This document shows, one piece after another, positions 47,301 through 59,600 of a stretch of DNA of 64,000 bases. The notes under the pieces are model-generated. The model was not told the DNA's origin. It did no database searches and saw only the letters and a list, made by a program, of their open reading frames with translations. Each line of letters opens with the position of its first letter. The first letter of the stretch is position 1. Source of the DNA: Cardiocondyla obscurior (taxonomy: Eukaryota; Arthropoda; Insecta; Hymenoptera; Formicidae); the NCBI RefSeq assembly GCF_019399895.1, contig NC_091864.1:1900001-1964000 (forward strand), written 5' to 3'. The translations under genes were made by a program, and so were the position numbers.

Positions 47301-50143
47301 TGAGACGTAATCACCGCAATAAAATGATATATTACTCTTTAACTGAACTCGCGGCAATTAAATTTTAATTCCTAAGCTCATTCATTTGTTTATCAGTATT
47401 CTTTTTTATTTTCCGATATAAAATCAGTTTGGTTGTTAATAAAGCTTAGGCTCGGAATGCGCCTACGGCAACGTAATTACCGTAGCGCAGTTGAAAGTTA
47501 CGAGATAAAAAATGAGAAACGTGATTAGCAAAGATCTAGGAATTCGCGTAAGAAAATGCTTTCTAAGTTTAATTGTCCGCGACCGTTCAGCGCCCGATTC
47601 ATGCCGAAGCAGATGAATTTTCTGCGAACTCGCTAAAGTATTGTTCGAGCATTGTGAAAACGCATAATAAATACATTGTATTAAATGGGTTGCATGCAAG
47701 TCATGGTTTATTACCTGCTTTCGCACGCGATCATTGTGACGACGGCGGAATCGTATTATTAAAGAAGCGCCATGCTTCAGGTGTCATCAAAGTTGATGAT
47801 TAGTAATTATGTAGTAATTTTCACTCGTTATTTTAATATTCACTGATCTGTAGGCTTTACAGACGTGACGTAATTCTTAATAAATTATCTTTATAATTTA
47901 TGCTACAAGTATTTTGTATAATTTTTTTTTTTTTTTAATAAAATATTTAACACAAATTTAATGTATTGTTATTGTTCAAAGTGCGGTAATTGCCTTGAAA
48001 TACAGGCACTTTAAATACGATATGTTATCAGATACGTATTAATACGCTATCTTAGATAAATATAACGCGTCATTTAATACAAATTTCTCAATCATTTAAA
48101 TTTATTTATAACATATTTTGAAATACGAATTTTATTTCCTCGGCTTGCTTTACTTCGTATATTACATCAAGATTAAAAATATATAATTGAAATGAAAGAC
48201 TCACCTGAGACGTTTTCTTACAAGTAAGCGCCAGGCTTTCGTCTTTGGCTTTTTTCCATTTTTCATTATTATTTCGAATAGCTCCAAGGGTTTCCTTCAA
48301 ATGCTTGGTCTTGAACTTCGGTTGTAAACTAGGAAGATTCGTATCTATAAATATATAAATTTTTGCATTAGTCAAAATGGAAATTTTGCGCAAATTAAAT
48401 ATATTTTACACTTGCAAATGCTTACCAAGATATGATAGAAGAAGACTGGATTGATATAAATGCTTGGTATAAATGGAATTCCAAATAGTGAAGCAAACAG
48501 GTTCCTTAACGAGACAGTCCGCGAGAACCTTAATCAGCTCGTGCCTGTAGCTCTGCTCTGATTTCGGTGACACTTTTCCCATTAACATTTCAAACAGTTT
48601 TGAGTAACATATATCCTTGTTTCTAAACAATATCGACTGTAAAAGACAGTTGTATCGTAATGATTTTATTATTGCATACCGAAATAATATCGTAAATAAT
48701 TAAAATATGCCATGCTTATATCGCATTTGTGTCACTTACTCTCAGTTTGTCGATACTTGCGCTAAGATCTTTTCCCAAATTTGCGGGCTGAATGTTTTGA
48801 AGCCTTTGAGAATATGTGGTATCCATGATAATCGTCAGGTACAGATCCAGACCAAGATCGTCGACGTTATCGTGTTCGAAAACGAGATCATTCAGAATTT
48901 GCACGACGTAACTAGAGTAACCTTTTGTCTCTAACATCGGTGCCATTATTTCATGCCAAACTTTCAAGCCAATCGCAAGGTCCTTCTTGCCGGCTTGCGA
49001 CCATGCCCACAACAGCGACAGGCCTATGTTTTTTCTGTTCTCATACGAGTTCTTTATAGTAATCAGTTTGGGAATGTTTGCGGCAGTTATTTCGGGATTT
49101 AAATGCGCTAGCAGCTGCAAAAATATCTTGTGACCGATGACGGGTACTCCTTTGACCATATCGGTGGCCATTGCCGTGAGAATATTCTCATAAAAAATTT
49201 GTATAGTTTGTTGACCCGTCATTTCTACTGCTCGTTCTAATATAGAATAGATTTCCTTAGGTACTAAACTTAATGGGTAGTCCTTGGGTTTTCCTGAGAA
49301 TGTTGTATCTTCTTTGTTAATAGGTATTTTAATGTTGAGGAAAGCATCGAGTTCCTTCAGCCAGAGTAAGGGAGCCTCAGGAAATCTCATTTGTGCAGTG
49401 GCCAGAAGATCATTGAGCTCCTGTGCATTAATCTGTATGCAAAGAATTAATTAAATTATTTAAAATCTAATATATTAAAATATATTTATATATATATATA
49501 TACACAAAAAGAGATGTAATAACAAATATAATTTCAAATTTAAAGTTAATCTTACAGCATTCAATGCATCCTTAATAGTTTTTGGAGGTTTCTCCTTTGG
49601 TTCTTGTTTTTTCTTCTCGGCATGCTGTTGCTGTTTCTGCTGTTGTTTTTTCTTTTCTTCATTTTCCTTTGCCTTAGGTTCTTTTCCTGGTGCCTTCACA
49701 GGTTTCTTATTCTCCTTGTTACCATCTAAATTGTCATACAGCGTCTTTACTTGACTCAATGGCACTGAAATAATACAAATACTAAGTCAGAAACATAATT
49801 TTTATAATATTTAGGCAAACAGTAAAATAAAATTAATTTAAATATGACTTCTGGACGTTCGTAAAATATGAATACCAGTGCCATATTGCGGCTCTTTATA
49901 CATTTTATAAGCGAAAGCGGTGAATTAGACGCTCGAGCTGCGTCATTCTTGCATATTGCAAATTAGAGCAGAAGTTACGGGAGTGAAAAAGAGCGCAGGT
50001 TATGACTGACGGTACTTACGGAAGTCCTCAACCTTTGGCGCGTTCTCGATGAACTTCTTTTTCTCGGCCTTCGTCAGCTTGTTCGACTTGTCGTTGCTCC
50101 TGTCCTTTTTCCTGCTTACTAGTTCCCAGCTGCCGGACGACAT
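44322..50143 (-). CDS. TMEM214: Transmembrane protein 214 (TMEM214)
   Basis: TMEM214 is an ER membrane protein; the human protein is reported to anchor procaspase 4 during ER stress. Exons, in order: 50143-50020, 49764-49556, 49432-48740, 48636-48426, 48344-48205, 45456-45333, 45029-44764, 44682-44531 and 44448-44322, giving 681 residues against about 689 in human. The N-terminus is MSSGSWELVSRKK. A Lys/Gln/Glu-rich low-complexity stretch in exon 2 follows, then a large helical repeat-like domain in exon 3. The membrane segment near 476-492 (FASLFLLLLIGAIVAF) is followed by the family motif HGSFEAS and an amphipathic C-terminal region. The two halves are separated by a 2.7 kb intron, but phases match (TSQ|ALLKK, phase 0) and both halves belong to one family, so this is one gene. 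Confidence 0.92.
45560..46900. promoter_or_regulatory. CpG-rich island inside TMEM214 intron 5
   Basis: Most of the 2.7 kb intron (45457-48204) left of 46900 is GC- and CpG-rich, unlike the other introns of this gene, and resembles the promoter islands elsewhere in the window. Its open frames overlap on both strands and show no family. It could be an internal promoter for a shorter transcript beginning at exon 6, whose Met at 45441 (MTSSSRGFPW) precedes the membrane segment, or an unrelated regulatory element. The right half of the intron, 46900-48204, is AT-rich and shows nothing. Confidence 0.35.
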
Positions 50144-51794
50144 TTCGCGGTGACAACGTAGACGAGATTGCCAACGACCAAACGCCGTGCACAACAAACG
50201 TGCGTGCCGCTAAGTGCGAGAAGGAGAGATGAAAGAGATGAAAGAAAGAAGAGGGAAAAAAAAATACGGAAGAGAGACGGCGCCGCTCGGAAGGCACTGA
50301 AGTTCGGTAAAGAGAATGGCAAAACCTGAGCACTGTTACAACGAGCGTCGGTCCCCACGGTCCCGTCCCGTTGGCGAAGTGTCAGTCATAACAAGGTACG
50401 TGGTAACGCATGCGTACTCGCGTAACTGCCACGCGCAACGGCAAACTTGATTCTCTCGCGTATGCACTTATCTATTTTCCTGTTTTATCTTGTATAGAAC
50501 TGACCCAAAGAAAGTGCAATAAAAGAACGAAGGAACCATGAAATAAACACTTGGCGTTTAAAAAAAAAGAAAAAAAAAGGGGGGGAAGTAAATCCAACAA
50601 TGTAACTAAAAATAAACATAAATTGTATAATTAGTTTTAATTTTTTATAATTTTCTAATTAAAAAAAAGCAAGATAGAAATGAAAAAATGTTAAGAAAAG
50701 TAGATATAGCTCGCGTTCAGTGGCGATGTTGAGGTTCCTTCGTGTTCGAATTCGGAACCGCGCTTCCGGACGACTTCCGGTCATCTTTGCGGCTTCGTCC
50801 GGCTGTCGCGCGGTGGCGTTACCGTGTCGTTGCGTCGCGCAGCGCGACGTTCGTGCACCGCGCGCATATGTATGTACGATACGTGCAGCACGCATACGCG
50901 ATTGCTTCTGCGATAGGAGTTTGAATCTGTCTCGCCTGCGAGGGAGAGCGAGGGTGCCGCGTGCCGCGCCAGCGAGGCCCGTGAACGGACGACGACAGTT
51001 ACGACGACGACGAGGACAATCCGTCGGCGACGTCGCCTACCCGCGCCGTTACCGATGCGCGTGACGCACGCGTTCTGAGGACGTTGTCCGCGTCGCCCGA
51101 CAACGCGTGCGGGCGAGCCCGTGACTTTATGCCCAGGTGACCCCCGGTCACGACTTTCACCAACCTGGTTGCGGGACGCGCGATCAGCCGGCCCCGGGAA
51201 GCGAGCAGCCCCGACTCGCCACGTCATCCCCGCCCGCGTCGCCGCTGGCGACGACGTCGTAAGAGGATACCTTCAGCCGTCACGCAGGTAGCGGTCCCGT
51301 ATTGCTAGGTTAACTCGCGGCACGACGCCGCGACGCTTAATCGGGTGGGGGCACTAATTAGGGAACGGCAATAGAGAGAGGAGAGAAAGAGAGCAGAGAG
51401 AAATAGAGAGAGAGAAAGACACGCGAGCGTCGTTACCGTTAGCCAGCCTCAGGACCGTCTGCAATTCACGTTTTGTTCTCGAGACGAAGCGCGTGGTACC
51501 CGGAGCCGGTTTCCTGGATTACTGTTTACAGTCGGATCTTAATTACGTTCGTTTCAATCATCGTATAACTTCCGTTAATTTTTTTATTCTGTAATATGTT
51601 AAAAGAAATGCTGTGTGAAATAGTAAACAAACGTCTTTCTTCTGTTTGACGAGCAGGACATATGCGTTTTTCTATTGAAACAGTTCTAAAGGATTGAATA
51701 TCTTATATTTGATAAATTCTAACACTTTGTGCTCAATGAAATAGTTGTATTTACACGTACCTGTCTCTCTTGCAGTTAAGTTCTTCCAGACGGA
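50144..51794. promoter_or_regulatory. Region between divergent TMEM214 and GAGA factor genes
   Basis: 50144 to about 50400 should hold the TMEM214 promoter. About 50700-51300 is a CpG island likely to contain the GAGA factor promoter and a non-coding first exon. A CACGCAG|GTAGCG donor-like site at about 51289 and a CTCTCTTGCAG acceptor ending at 51775 would define a 5' UTR intron. That intron contains a GA-rich tract. Coding potential is not seen. Confidence 0.5.
51372..51420 (+). promoter_or_regulatory. GA-rich tract (clustered GAGAG sites) upstream of the GAGA factor start
   Basis: About 49 bp composed of runs of GA with several overlapping GAGAG pentamers, the core recognised by GAGA factor. 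It lies about 375 bp before the start codon of the gene that encodes GAGA factor, in the presumed first intron or promoter-proximal DNA. Autoregulation is inferred from knowledge of the factor's site. Confidence 0.5.
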
Positions 51795-53818
51795 ATGGGT
51801 AGCAGCAGCCAGCTCTACAGTCTGTCTTGGGGAGAGTTTAGTTCCTCTCTGGCTTCTGCTGTACAGCTGTTGAGAGGACACGGTGATTTGGTGGACGTTA
51901 CCTTGGCTGCTGGAGGACGTAGTTTTCCAGCACATAAGATTGTTCTCTGTGCAGCCAGTCCGTTCCTGTTGGACCTGTTAAAGGTTATATCACACGTATG
52001 ATGAAACTAGCATGAATTATACATATAGTTAAAAGATGGCACGAAAACTTACAATGTATCGTCCACAGAGTACACCATGTCAACACCCGGTGGTTATGCT
52101 AGCGGGAATTGCAGCGGATGACTTAGAATCTCTGCTGGAATTCGTATATCGAGGAGAAGTGAGTGTCGAACCGGCACAGTTGCCTTCTTTGCTTCAAGCT
52201 GCTCATTGTTTATCCATTCATGGATTAACGCCGCCAACTATATTAACAGAGGTATGCGTCTGTTATATCTTTTGTCTCTTAAATAAAAATTATTTTCTGA
52301 TGCACGTGCGTGTATAATTAGAGTGGAGAAGAAGTTCCTGCATCTGCGATACCTACGGCGTCGAACGATGGTTTGTCGAGAGCGGCGGCAGTCAATTCGT
52401 ATTACCCTCTGAAACGAAGAAAAAAAAGAAGGAAGTCGTCGACATCCTCTGGAAAATGGCAATGCACTAGTAATACCACTGACAGCGAAAGCAGGCCTTT
52501 GGACGACAACAATAGAACATTGCCTTATGAAAGCAAAGACGACGATACCATGGATCAAGGCGATGACACAGGTAATGTAACGTTCGACAAAAATTTCATC
52601 CCTTGCTAAATTAAGTTTTAAATGGGAAATGAACTAAGATTTTTTTTTTTGTTGCTTATGAAATATTTCTTAAATGCTGTGCGATAAAAATATTCGTTTT
52701 CTATAATTTATCGGGTAAATTTTTCTTATTTCATTAGTTAAAATTTTTTGTGCTTATTACAATTTTTCCGTTGATTATGAAAATTTTAAATAAGCATGCA
52801 AGACGATATCAGTAATTTCTACTTGTGTTTTGTGTCCGGTATATTTACGTTCAGCACGGTAGCTATATCACAAACACTATATTTGAAAAGTTACACCGCT
52901 AGCAACAGATTTCGTATATTTACGTGGGCCTTTTTTTCGTATCAATTAAAACGGACACAAGCACAACCATCGATCGGGTTGAACTGCATATTTCTGATTG
53001 GTCGTCCTTCGATTCGTTCGGCCGTGAAAGCGAGAGCGAGAGAGGGGGATAGAGAGGATAAGGTGGAGAGGAAAAAAGCGAGAGAGAGAAAGAGGGAAAC
53101 AAATTCAAAGTAAGCCAAAGCAACGTCAGTTCAGCCCTGTATGGTAACATTGTGTTTGTGTCTGTTAACAGCGGGCAACTGCCTGGTTGGAAGCTACGCT
53201 AACAATCATCAGGATGACAGTCCGCGGCTTCAAGAGTCGTCCGTCGCGGATAATCATCAGGCAGCGCATCAGGAGCAAGTTACGGACGGCGAATCTCAAC
53301 TACACACGCTAATGCCTATGCAGTTTTCACCATTGCATATACCACAGTTCCACACATCTCTCAACATGGGCGGCTTTCCATCTGGCCTGGCGTTGTCCGG
53401 CTTGACGGCTTCTCAAACGACGCCGAGCGGAGCCGCGAATCAGTCGAAGTCTCGCGGCGCCTCCGACTGTCCGGGTGTTTGCCCGCTCTGCGGCGCGACT
53501 CTACGCCAGGCAAGGAATCTCCGCAGGCATTTGTTATCTTCTTGCAAGTTCCGGTTTCACAATTCGACGACGTCCACTATGACACCAACGACAACGACAA
53601 CGACACAAAATCCTGATTTGGTGTTGTTGCCAGAAATAAAAACTGAGGTTGAAGTGAATTACAACGATCAGTCATCGGTAACGTATGGAACTGACAGTGG
53701 CAGTAACGACTGTGAACAAATAGTCTGCAATCCTATTTTACCTTCGCCAACGTCGCACGAGCCCGACAGTGTGGTATCGTCGCCGAACAGTATCCCGTCG
53801 CCGACGATCGCTAGATAA
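51795..53818 (+). CDS. Trl: GAGA factor (Trithorax-like), isoform with terminal exon 4A
   Basis: This is a BTB-zinc-finger chromatin factor that binds GAGAG sites and opens chromatin. Exons: 51795-51983, 52069-52251, 52322-52571 and terminal exon 4A 53172-53818, giving 422 residues. The BTB/POZ domain (1 to about 120) closely follows Drosophila GAF, with blocks such as HGDLVDVTLAAGGRSFPAHK, LCAASPFLLDLLK and LLEFVYRGEVSV. A basic patch LKRRKKRRK in exon 3 resembles an NLS. Exon 4A carries a single finger: Cys 311 and 314, His 327 and Cys 332. It keeps the DNA-contacting RNLRRH stretch but has Cys where GAF has the last His. A Thr-rich segment and an acidic/Ser-Pro tail follow. AATAAA at 53852, 34 bp after the stop, supports a terminal exon. 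Retention of intron 3 would end the protein 12 codons later (GNVTFDKNFIPC). Confidence 0.9.
53031..53097 (+). repeat. GA-rich tract in GAGA factor intron 3
   Basis: Purine-rich run with repeated GAGAG and AGAGAG units about 75 bp upstream of the alternative exon 4A acceptor. It may be a second GAGA-factor binding cluster, or a purine-rich splicing element acting on exon 4A. Only the sequence composition is seen directly. Confidence 0.6.
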
Positions 53819-54768
53819 ATGTATAGAGAACCAACTCACCGAGAGTATCGAAATAAACACGTTATTAATTTTAATTAATTTTCTTGCGATCTTCGTTCGG
53901 TTGCAGATTGTGTTACAGTGATACGATACTCAAGGTTGTGGTGAGTGGTGTGACGTGTAAGAACTGAGAGGAGAGATAAAAAGATATTTTGCATTACTTG
54001 TATAGTATACAAACATTTAAGCGAATGGTTATTTGTAATTATTGAGGTACGCGTTATTTAACTAGGTAAAAAATTTGGAGTACATTTGCGCGTTTAATTT
54101 TATACAAGAATCTTCCACGTTAATATATAAGATAATACGCTAGAATTAATTGAAGCAGATTTAAGCAGATAATAATGATCATGAAATTATTATTATTTTA
54201 CTATTGGCTTACATGATAATCGAGGTTTCGTGCAATTGTACAATTCAACTTCGTCCACTGCGTTTATTTTACTGCCTTTTTAATCATTCTCCTTTATCAT
54301 AGACTGGTCTAATAATACATGTCTAATAATACGGGCTATCATTTACCGAATATATATATCGTGAATTTTTAAATCAAGAATCTTTCAACAGCCACTACGT
54401 AAAAATGATCGGCGCACATTCCTATTTTGTAATGGCAAGCTCTGCTGCGTACGTGGATTGTTGGCAATAGCACACGCAAGACCTTTTAGTATTTTAATTG
54501 AAAAAGAAATAAGACTAACGGGTATAAATGTATCCAGTTTTCTTTCTTTCCCAATAAAGCGCAAATAAAATACGTGATATTTTATGCTATGTTATTTTTC
54601 ACAAAATACGATTGTGACGTTATTAAAAAAAAACCTTTTTTTTTATCGCTCCATTAATTTTTGTTTTAATATTAGAATTAATTATGTAAAAGCAATAATG
54701 TACCTGGGGTAAGATGTTTCAATCCGATAGGTGTCTAGATTAAGTGTCTAGATTCGAATTCATTCTAG

Positions 54769-55157
54769 GAGACGGATTGTCGAAGGGACGAAGTCTGTCC
54801 GATCAGCCGGTGTCGTGCCCGCTGTGCGGTGCGATCTTACGTCAGTCGAGGAATCTCAGAAGACACCTGGAGCTTCTGCACTTCGGTTTGGGCAACGGTG
54901 GCAAGCCCGGAATACACTCGAGGCACCGGCGTGTAGCAGCGGCGGCGGCGGCGGTGGCGGCGGCAGACAGAGCCAACGACTTCGGCCTATCGACTTTGGC
55001 CTGCGTTCGTCCCACCGCCAGGCTCGATTCTCATCTTACCCCGAGATCCTCCGAAGGCTCAGATTTTCCCCTGGTGACACCCTTGTCGATCGCCTCGTCC
55101 GTCAGTTCCGCCTCAAGCGTGAGTCTTCCAGGTGAATTGCAAGTCATTCACAAGTAA
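54769..55157 (+). CDS. Trl: GAGA factor alternative exon 4B with C2H2 zinc finger
   Basis: The exon follows a CATTCTAG acceptor and enters in phase 1, exactly as exon 4A does, so exon 3 (ending 52571) can join either. It encodes GRSLSDQPVSCPLCGAILRQ, then SRNLRRHLELLHFG. This is the orthologous GAF finger with its N-terminal basic arm (fly form SRSQSEQPATCPIC). Zinc ligands in this isoform are Cys 224, Cys 227, His 240 and His 245. After the finger come an Ala-rich run and a Ser-rich region. If read to the stop at 55155-55157, the isoform has 336 residues. A donor CTTCCAG|GTGAAT after 55131 (phase 1) can instead splice to 55897. The 53819-54768 gap and the 55158-55896 gap are AT-rich introns with nothing else recognised. 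Confidence 0.85.
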
Positions 55158-55896
55158 TTCGATTCTTTAGAATTGTTTCTTTTTTTTTTATTAAAGTTTA
55201 TTATTTAAAATTATATTCTGTAATAAATTTTTGAATTTAAACAAAGTTATATGGAAGAAAAATATTTCCTAAGTAAAGAAAAGGAAGAGAATTAATAAAA
55301 GAAAGATTTCTTCCATGTATAAAACGTTTGAAGAATAATACTGTTAATGATCTCATTGGCCACAAGCCATTGATTTGACTGAGAAATGTTACACAATTGG
55401 TATTAAAATTTTAATGTTAACGCTTCACGCGCATTATGTGATGTACACGATATCGTCGAAGGATTAATGGATGCACCGAATGCGTTATCGCTTTCAATAA
55501 AGCGATTACACCGCGAACATGTTCGTGCGAATTGCAAGTCCCTCCTTTACGTGGGCATAAATTCTACACTACGCGATTAATAAGCACTGATAATTATTAA
55601 TGTTTTACGAAAACGTGATTACGACTGGGATATTCGCCATGGAATTTATTATAACACAATTAATTTCTGTGATGTTAAGTTTCGTAATAACTCGTGAAAT
55701 AATGCCGATAAATATAATAAATTTGAAACGCTTTCCATTCCTTTTTTTACACTCGACGTATATAACATTTTATAATTAATTTAGAATTTTTATTACTTTG
55801 TATGTGCTTATTGCAATATAGAAATATACATAAGTTATGGTGTTTAGATCTTATTACCTTGTATCAGCAAAGTCTAGAGCTCTTCGGTGTCCATAG

Positions 55897-56195
55897 GGAA
55901 CCTGATGGGTACGGGCTCAACCCTATTGAGTTCCGGTGATCAGAACGGACATCCGCTGGCGGGATCTACCCCGGCCACGTGCAGCTCGTCCATGGTACCG
56001 CCGACAAACGGAATTTACTCTTCCGACAGCGGTCCCAGTATGCTGAGCTGCCTGCTACCGTCATTGCCCACTTTACCGTCCTTTTCCGCTTCCCATGATG
56101 TGTTCCGACATGGCGAGATGTTGCGCGCAGGGATCGCCTACCACGATTCCTCTCGACAGCACGTCAGACACATGCAGCGCACGGATGTCACCTAA
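55897..56195 (+). CDS. Trl: GAGA factor alternative terminal exon 5
   Basis: A GGTGTCCATAG acceptor opens a phase-1 frame that continues exactly from the donor at 55131/55132 of exon 4B. It adds about 100 residues (GNLMGTGSTLLSSG at the start, HMQRTDVT at the end), rich in Ser, Pro, Gly and Leu, with no domain recognised. The resulting isoform has 427 residues. In Drosophila, GAGA factor isoforms differ in Gln-rich C-terminal tails after a shared finger; this tail is not Gln-rich. Joining is inferred from phase and position and needs transcript support. Confidence 0.65.
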
Positions 56196-56672
56196 TTTCA
56201 CGTGCCCGCGGAAAAAAGCGAAACCAAGGGCGACAAGTATTAACGGAACGCTGAATAGACTTCATTAAGTGTAGACCTAGCTTATTGAAATATGAATATT
56301 TAATGTGATGTGGTAATTATGGACGGGTATTACAAATGGCATTAAAACGTCGCCGTGAAACGCGACGAAATAGCGATAAAATAGTACGACGGTAATGTAA
56401 ACGACGAGTAGCAACGATGTGTTAGAAATTTTTTACTCGGTGCTATGTACACGAATTTAAATATGTACGAATTATAAATAATAAATTGTTTAGTAATATT
56501 AAATACATATATACCTTCTATTTTTAAAGACGGATACACAAACGTAGAGGCTTTTTGAAAATAAGTTTAAAAAACAATTTTTTACTTTTTTTTTTATTTT
56601 CCGCACTCGACTACTCATCTCTGATTTGAGATCTTGATTCTCTGAGATCTAAGATAATTTTTAAGATTTTTA
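56196..56672. other. Convergent 3' region between the GAGA factor gene and the right-hand minus-strand gene
   Basis: About 480 bp of AT-rich sequence with no coding exon seen; it should contain both 3' UTRs. Confidence 0.55.
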
Positions 56673-59600
56673 TCAGATGATCAGATTTATCTCTCCGTAA
56701 ATCTTCTTACGTCCTAGAATAAAAGGCCAATTTTTTTGAGGCACGTTCACGAGTTTACCTTCCAGGAGCTTCACCACATCGTCGACGTGTCTCAGATAGT
56801 GAATATCTTCGAGCAACCTAGTTGTACCACTCAACAAATTGATTACTTTCTTTTCATCGCACTGTAAAATTCATAAGACTTTTGTATTAAATATTGAATA
56901 TTTTATAATGACAATTTTAGGAACGGAAACAAAATATTAAAATGCAGATTATTCGACTTCTTTGTATTAATAATGTATGATCTTTTTAAATTTGCGAGAT
57001 CTTAATTTATTTCACGCGGATGAAAAGAGAAAGGATGCGCGATAAGTGAAGACAAGAAGACGTTTACCTGGAAGCTTGCATGTAGAGCACGTATATCTCT
57101 GTGGATCTCTTTATTGGCAAGCTGCAACTGCTCTATTTTATCGCGCAAATGGTATATCCAATAATTTGGGTCATCGGAAATTGCCGGTTCTACGTCAGTT
57201 TCGATAGTTAGCGCCAGCCTGGTTAACTCGTCGTGAGAAGATGTGTTGTTGGAGAATCGATCCTCCTCGTACTTTAGACGGACCGGTGTCCTCCCAGGAT
57301 GGCTCCGAAGATCTTCAAGGATAGAGGCCACTTCGTCAATAGCGATATCTCGAGTCTACGGCATAATTTATTATATATCAGTCGGCTGACAAATCGCACA
57401 GTAAAATCTCACAAATTATTATTATTATTTTTTTTTTTTTTTTTTTTTTTTTTAAATACGAACTTTGACGGAAATGAAAGAAACTTTTAAATGTAGGTCG
57501 TGCTAAGGACTGACTTGGTTCCACCGCAGGAACTACTGTTAACTTCTTTCGTGATGTGAAAAAGCATACACGTACGTTTTCTGCATGTTCTTTTGCGATC
57601 GGCAGTTCGTCGTAGAGACACATGGACGTGTTTTGCGCGTCGCTCAGGGTCTCCAAGCTCCAATCGTAACTCTGTATACCGGAAGTGTTCTCCGGGGAAG
57701 ACAACCTGGTGGCTGGATCTTTATCGTCCCACAAGGAGCTCAATCTGCTGCTGTCGACTGTTCGTACCTCGTCCCCGTCGATCGAAGGGTCGTCGTTTGT
57801 TCTCACTGGCGCGTTATAATCAGCGGTTGTCCATTGCCGGTCGAAAGCGGGCGATAAGATCCCGCGTGTCTTGACATTCGGACGCGGCAGGAAATTCAGA
57901 AGTATCATTAGCTGCGTTGTACCTGCGTTCGTGATTTCACATTCATTCCACGCACATTTCCTCGCGTCAATTAGTTTGATCGAATTTTGATAAGATATTC
58001 TTTAATCTGTAGAGTTTTTTAGCACTGAATCGCGGCAAAAAAAAAGAAATAAATAAATAAATAAATAAAATAAACAAAATAAAAAAAAATATAAAAAAAT
58101 AATAGCATTATTTCATTGCGGCGTTACATCTATCTACAACACTTATATCCGTACGATTTTGCAACACCCACGTAGCTGGTGAAGAGAACGTCGATCGAGC
58201 TCGAGTTCGGATGATCGTTCAAACCTCGGAGCTGCTTCCATTAACTTTCTTCAACCCCTACTCGGTGCAGACTCAATCGAACTCCCGGCCTTTTGCGTGG
58301 CCGCAACAATGCGCCGGTTTCGCAGTCTCACGCCACTCCGGCATCTTTACGACGGCGGCGCCGATCCCGAGGACGAAGGAAACAAAGTAAATCTGATACG
58401 TCAAGCAACTCGATTCCGCGCATTGGTAAACCGCGAAACTTTATTAGGTCACCTGCGGCAGCGGCGGACGAGTTTCCACGAGCTTGGCTTTACTCGAGAG
58501 TCAGTTCGAGAGGGACCAAAGCGCGACCGGCGCGCTTCCTTCCTCGAGTCTCGATCGAACGAAAAGGAAAAAAGGTAACGGAGGGAAGAGCCTCGATTCA
58601 CGTACCGATTTGTTTGGAGTCGAGACCATTCGGCTCCGAACTCCGTTTTTGATAACGCCACTTCCATTCTTTGCTCTCGCTTTCCGCCGCGAATCTCATC
58701 CGGGAAGAAGTAAGACGGCGAGGTGCGGGTATCTGGTACTCTTGAGATCTGATCAACCTGTCTGGGGTGTAGCAAACCGGAATGTCGCGTTTTTCCTTGA
58801 CGTCGCTGCTGGTTACAGTCGCAGGGTGGCTGTTCTGCATTTAGATCGCTTATTAATCGCGCTGTCATGACCCTCGCGACTTACATTAACGTCTCGCGGT
58901 TTCGACAAGCGTGAATGTAAAATTAATAAAAAAAATTAATAAAAGCGAAGATGTTCGATACATTTTTAAACTAATTTGCGGTTTTAAATGACGAGTGCTT
59001 ACTCGCGTCTTTGCGTGTGCAAGTGGTATCACTCACTCGCCCGGATCGGCTCTTTTACATTTATTCGCCGAGTTATCTAATTAACTGAGCAGTCTCCGAC
59101 GGCCTGATAATCAGATTGGATACAATTCGTGTAATATGTAGACGTCGTGTGGAAGGAAAGAAAGAAAGAAAAAAAAAAAATTCGTGCCAACGGGAATAAA
59201 AATCCACGTTTCGCGAGGCTGACATTTTACAAATGTACCGCGGGTGAGATGCAACCACGTGCACACGGAAGCTTCGTGTGTATGCGTGCGTACGTGTGCG
59301 CCCTGTAAATAAACTAAATTCTCGCTGAAAGGAAAGCGCGAACGAGAAATTCGACGGGTGCAAAATTAAAGTGCGCTGCGTTACATCTGGCGCTTATTAA
59401 TTTAACAGCCATCTCATAGTTTAATTTTGTAAGTACGTTAATGGTGATGGCGATGTGTTCCGCGCGAATAACATTTTCGTCAGATTCGGACAGATATTTT
59501 AAAAACACAGTTGAACGCCCTAGCTTTACGCGTTACTCTTTGATGCTGAATTATCTGAATTATTACTAACGAAGTAATTCCGTGGAATATTTTATTATAC

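Noticed and set aside
58293..58870. Arg-rich open frames on both strands in the intron of the right-hand gene
   Set aside because: They overlap each other, with no splice logic linking them to the flanking exons and no recognised domain.
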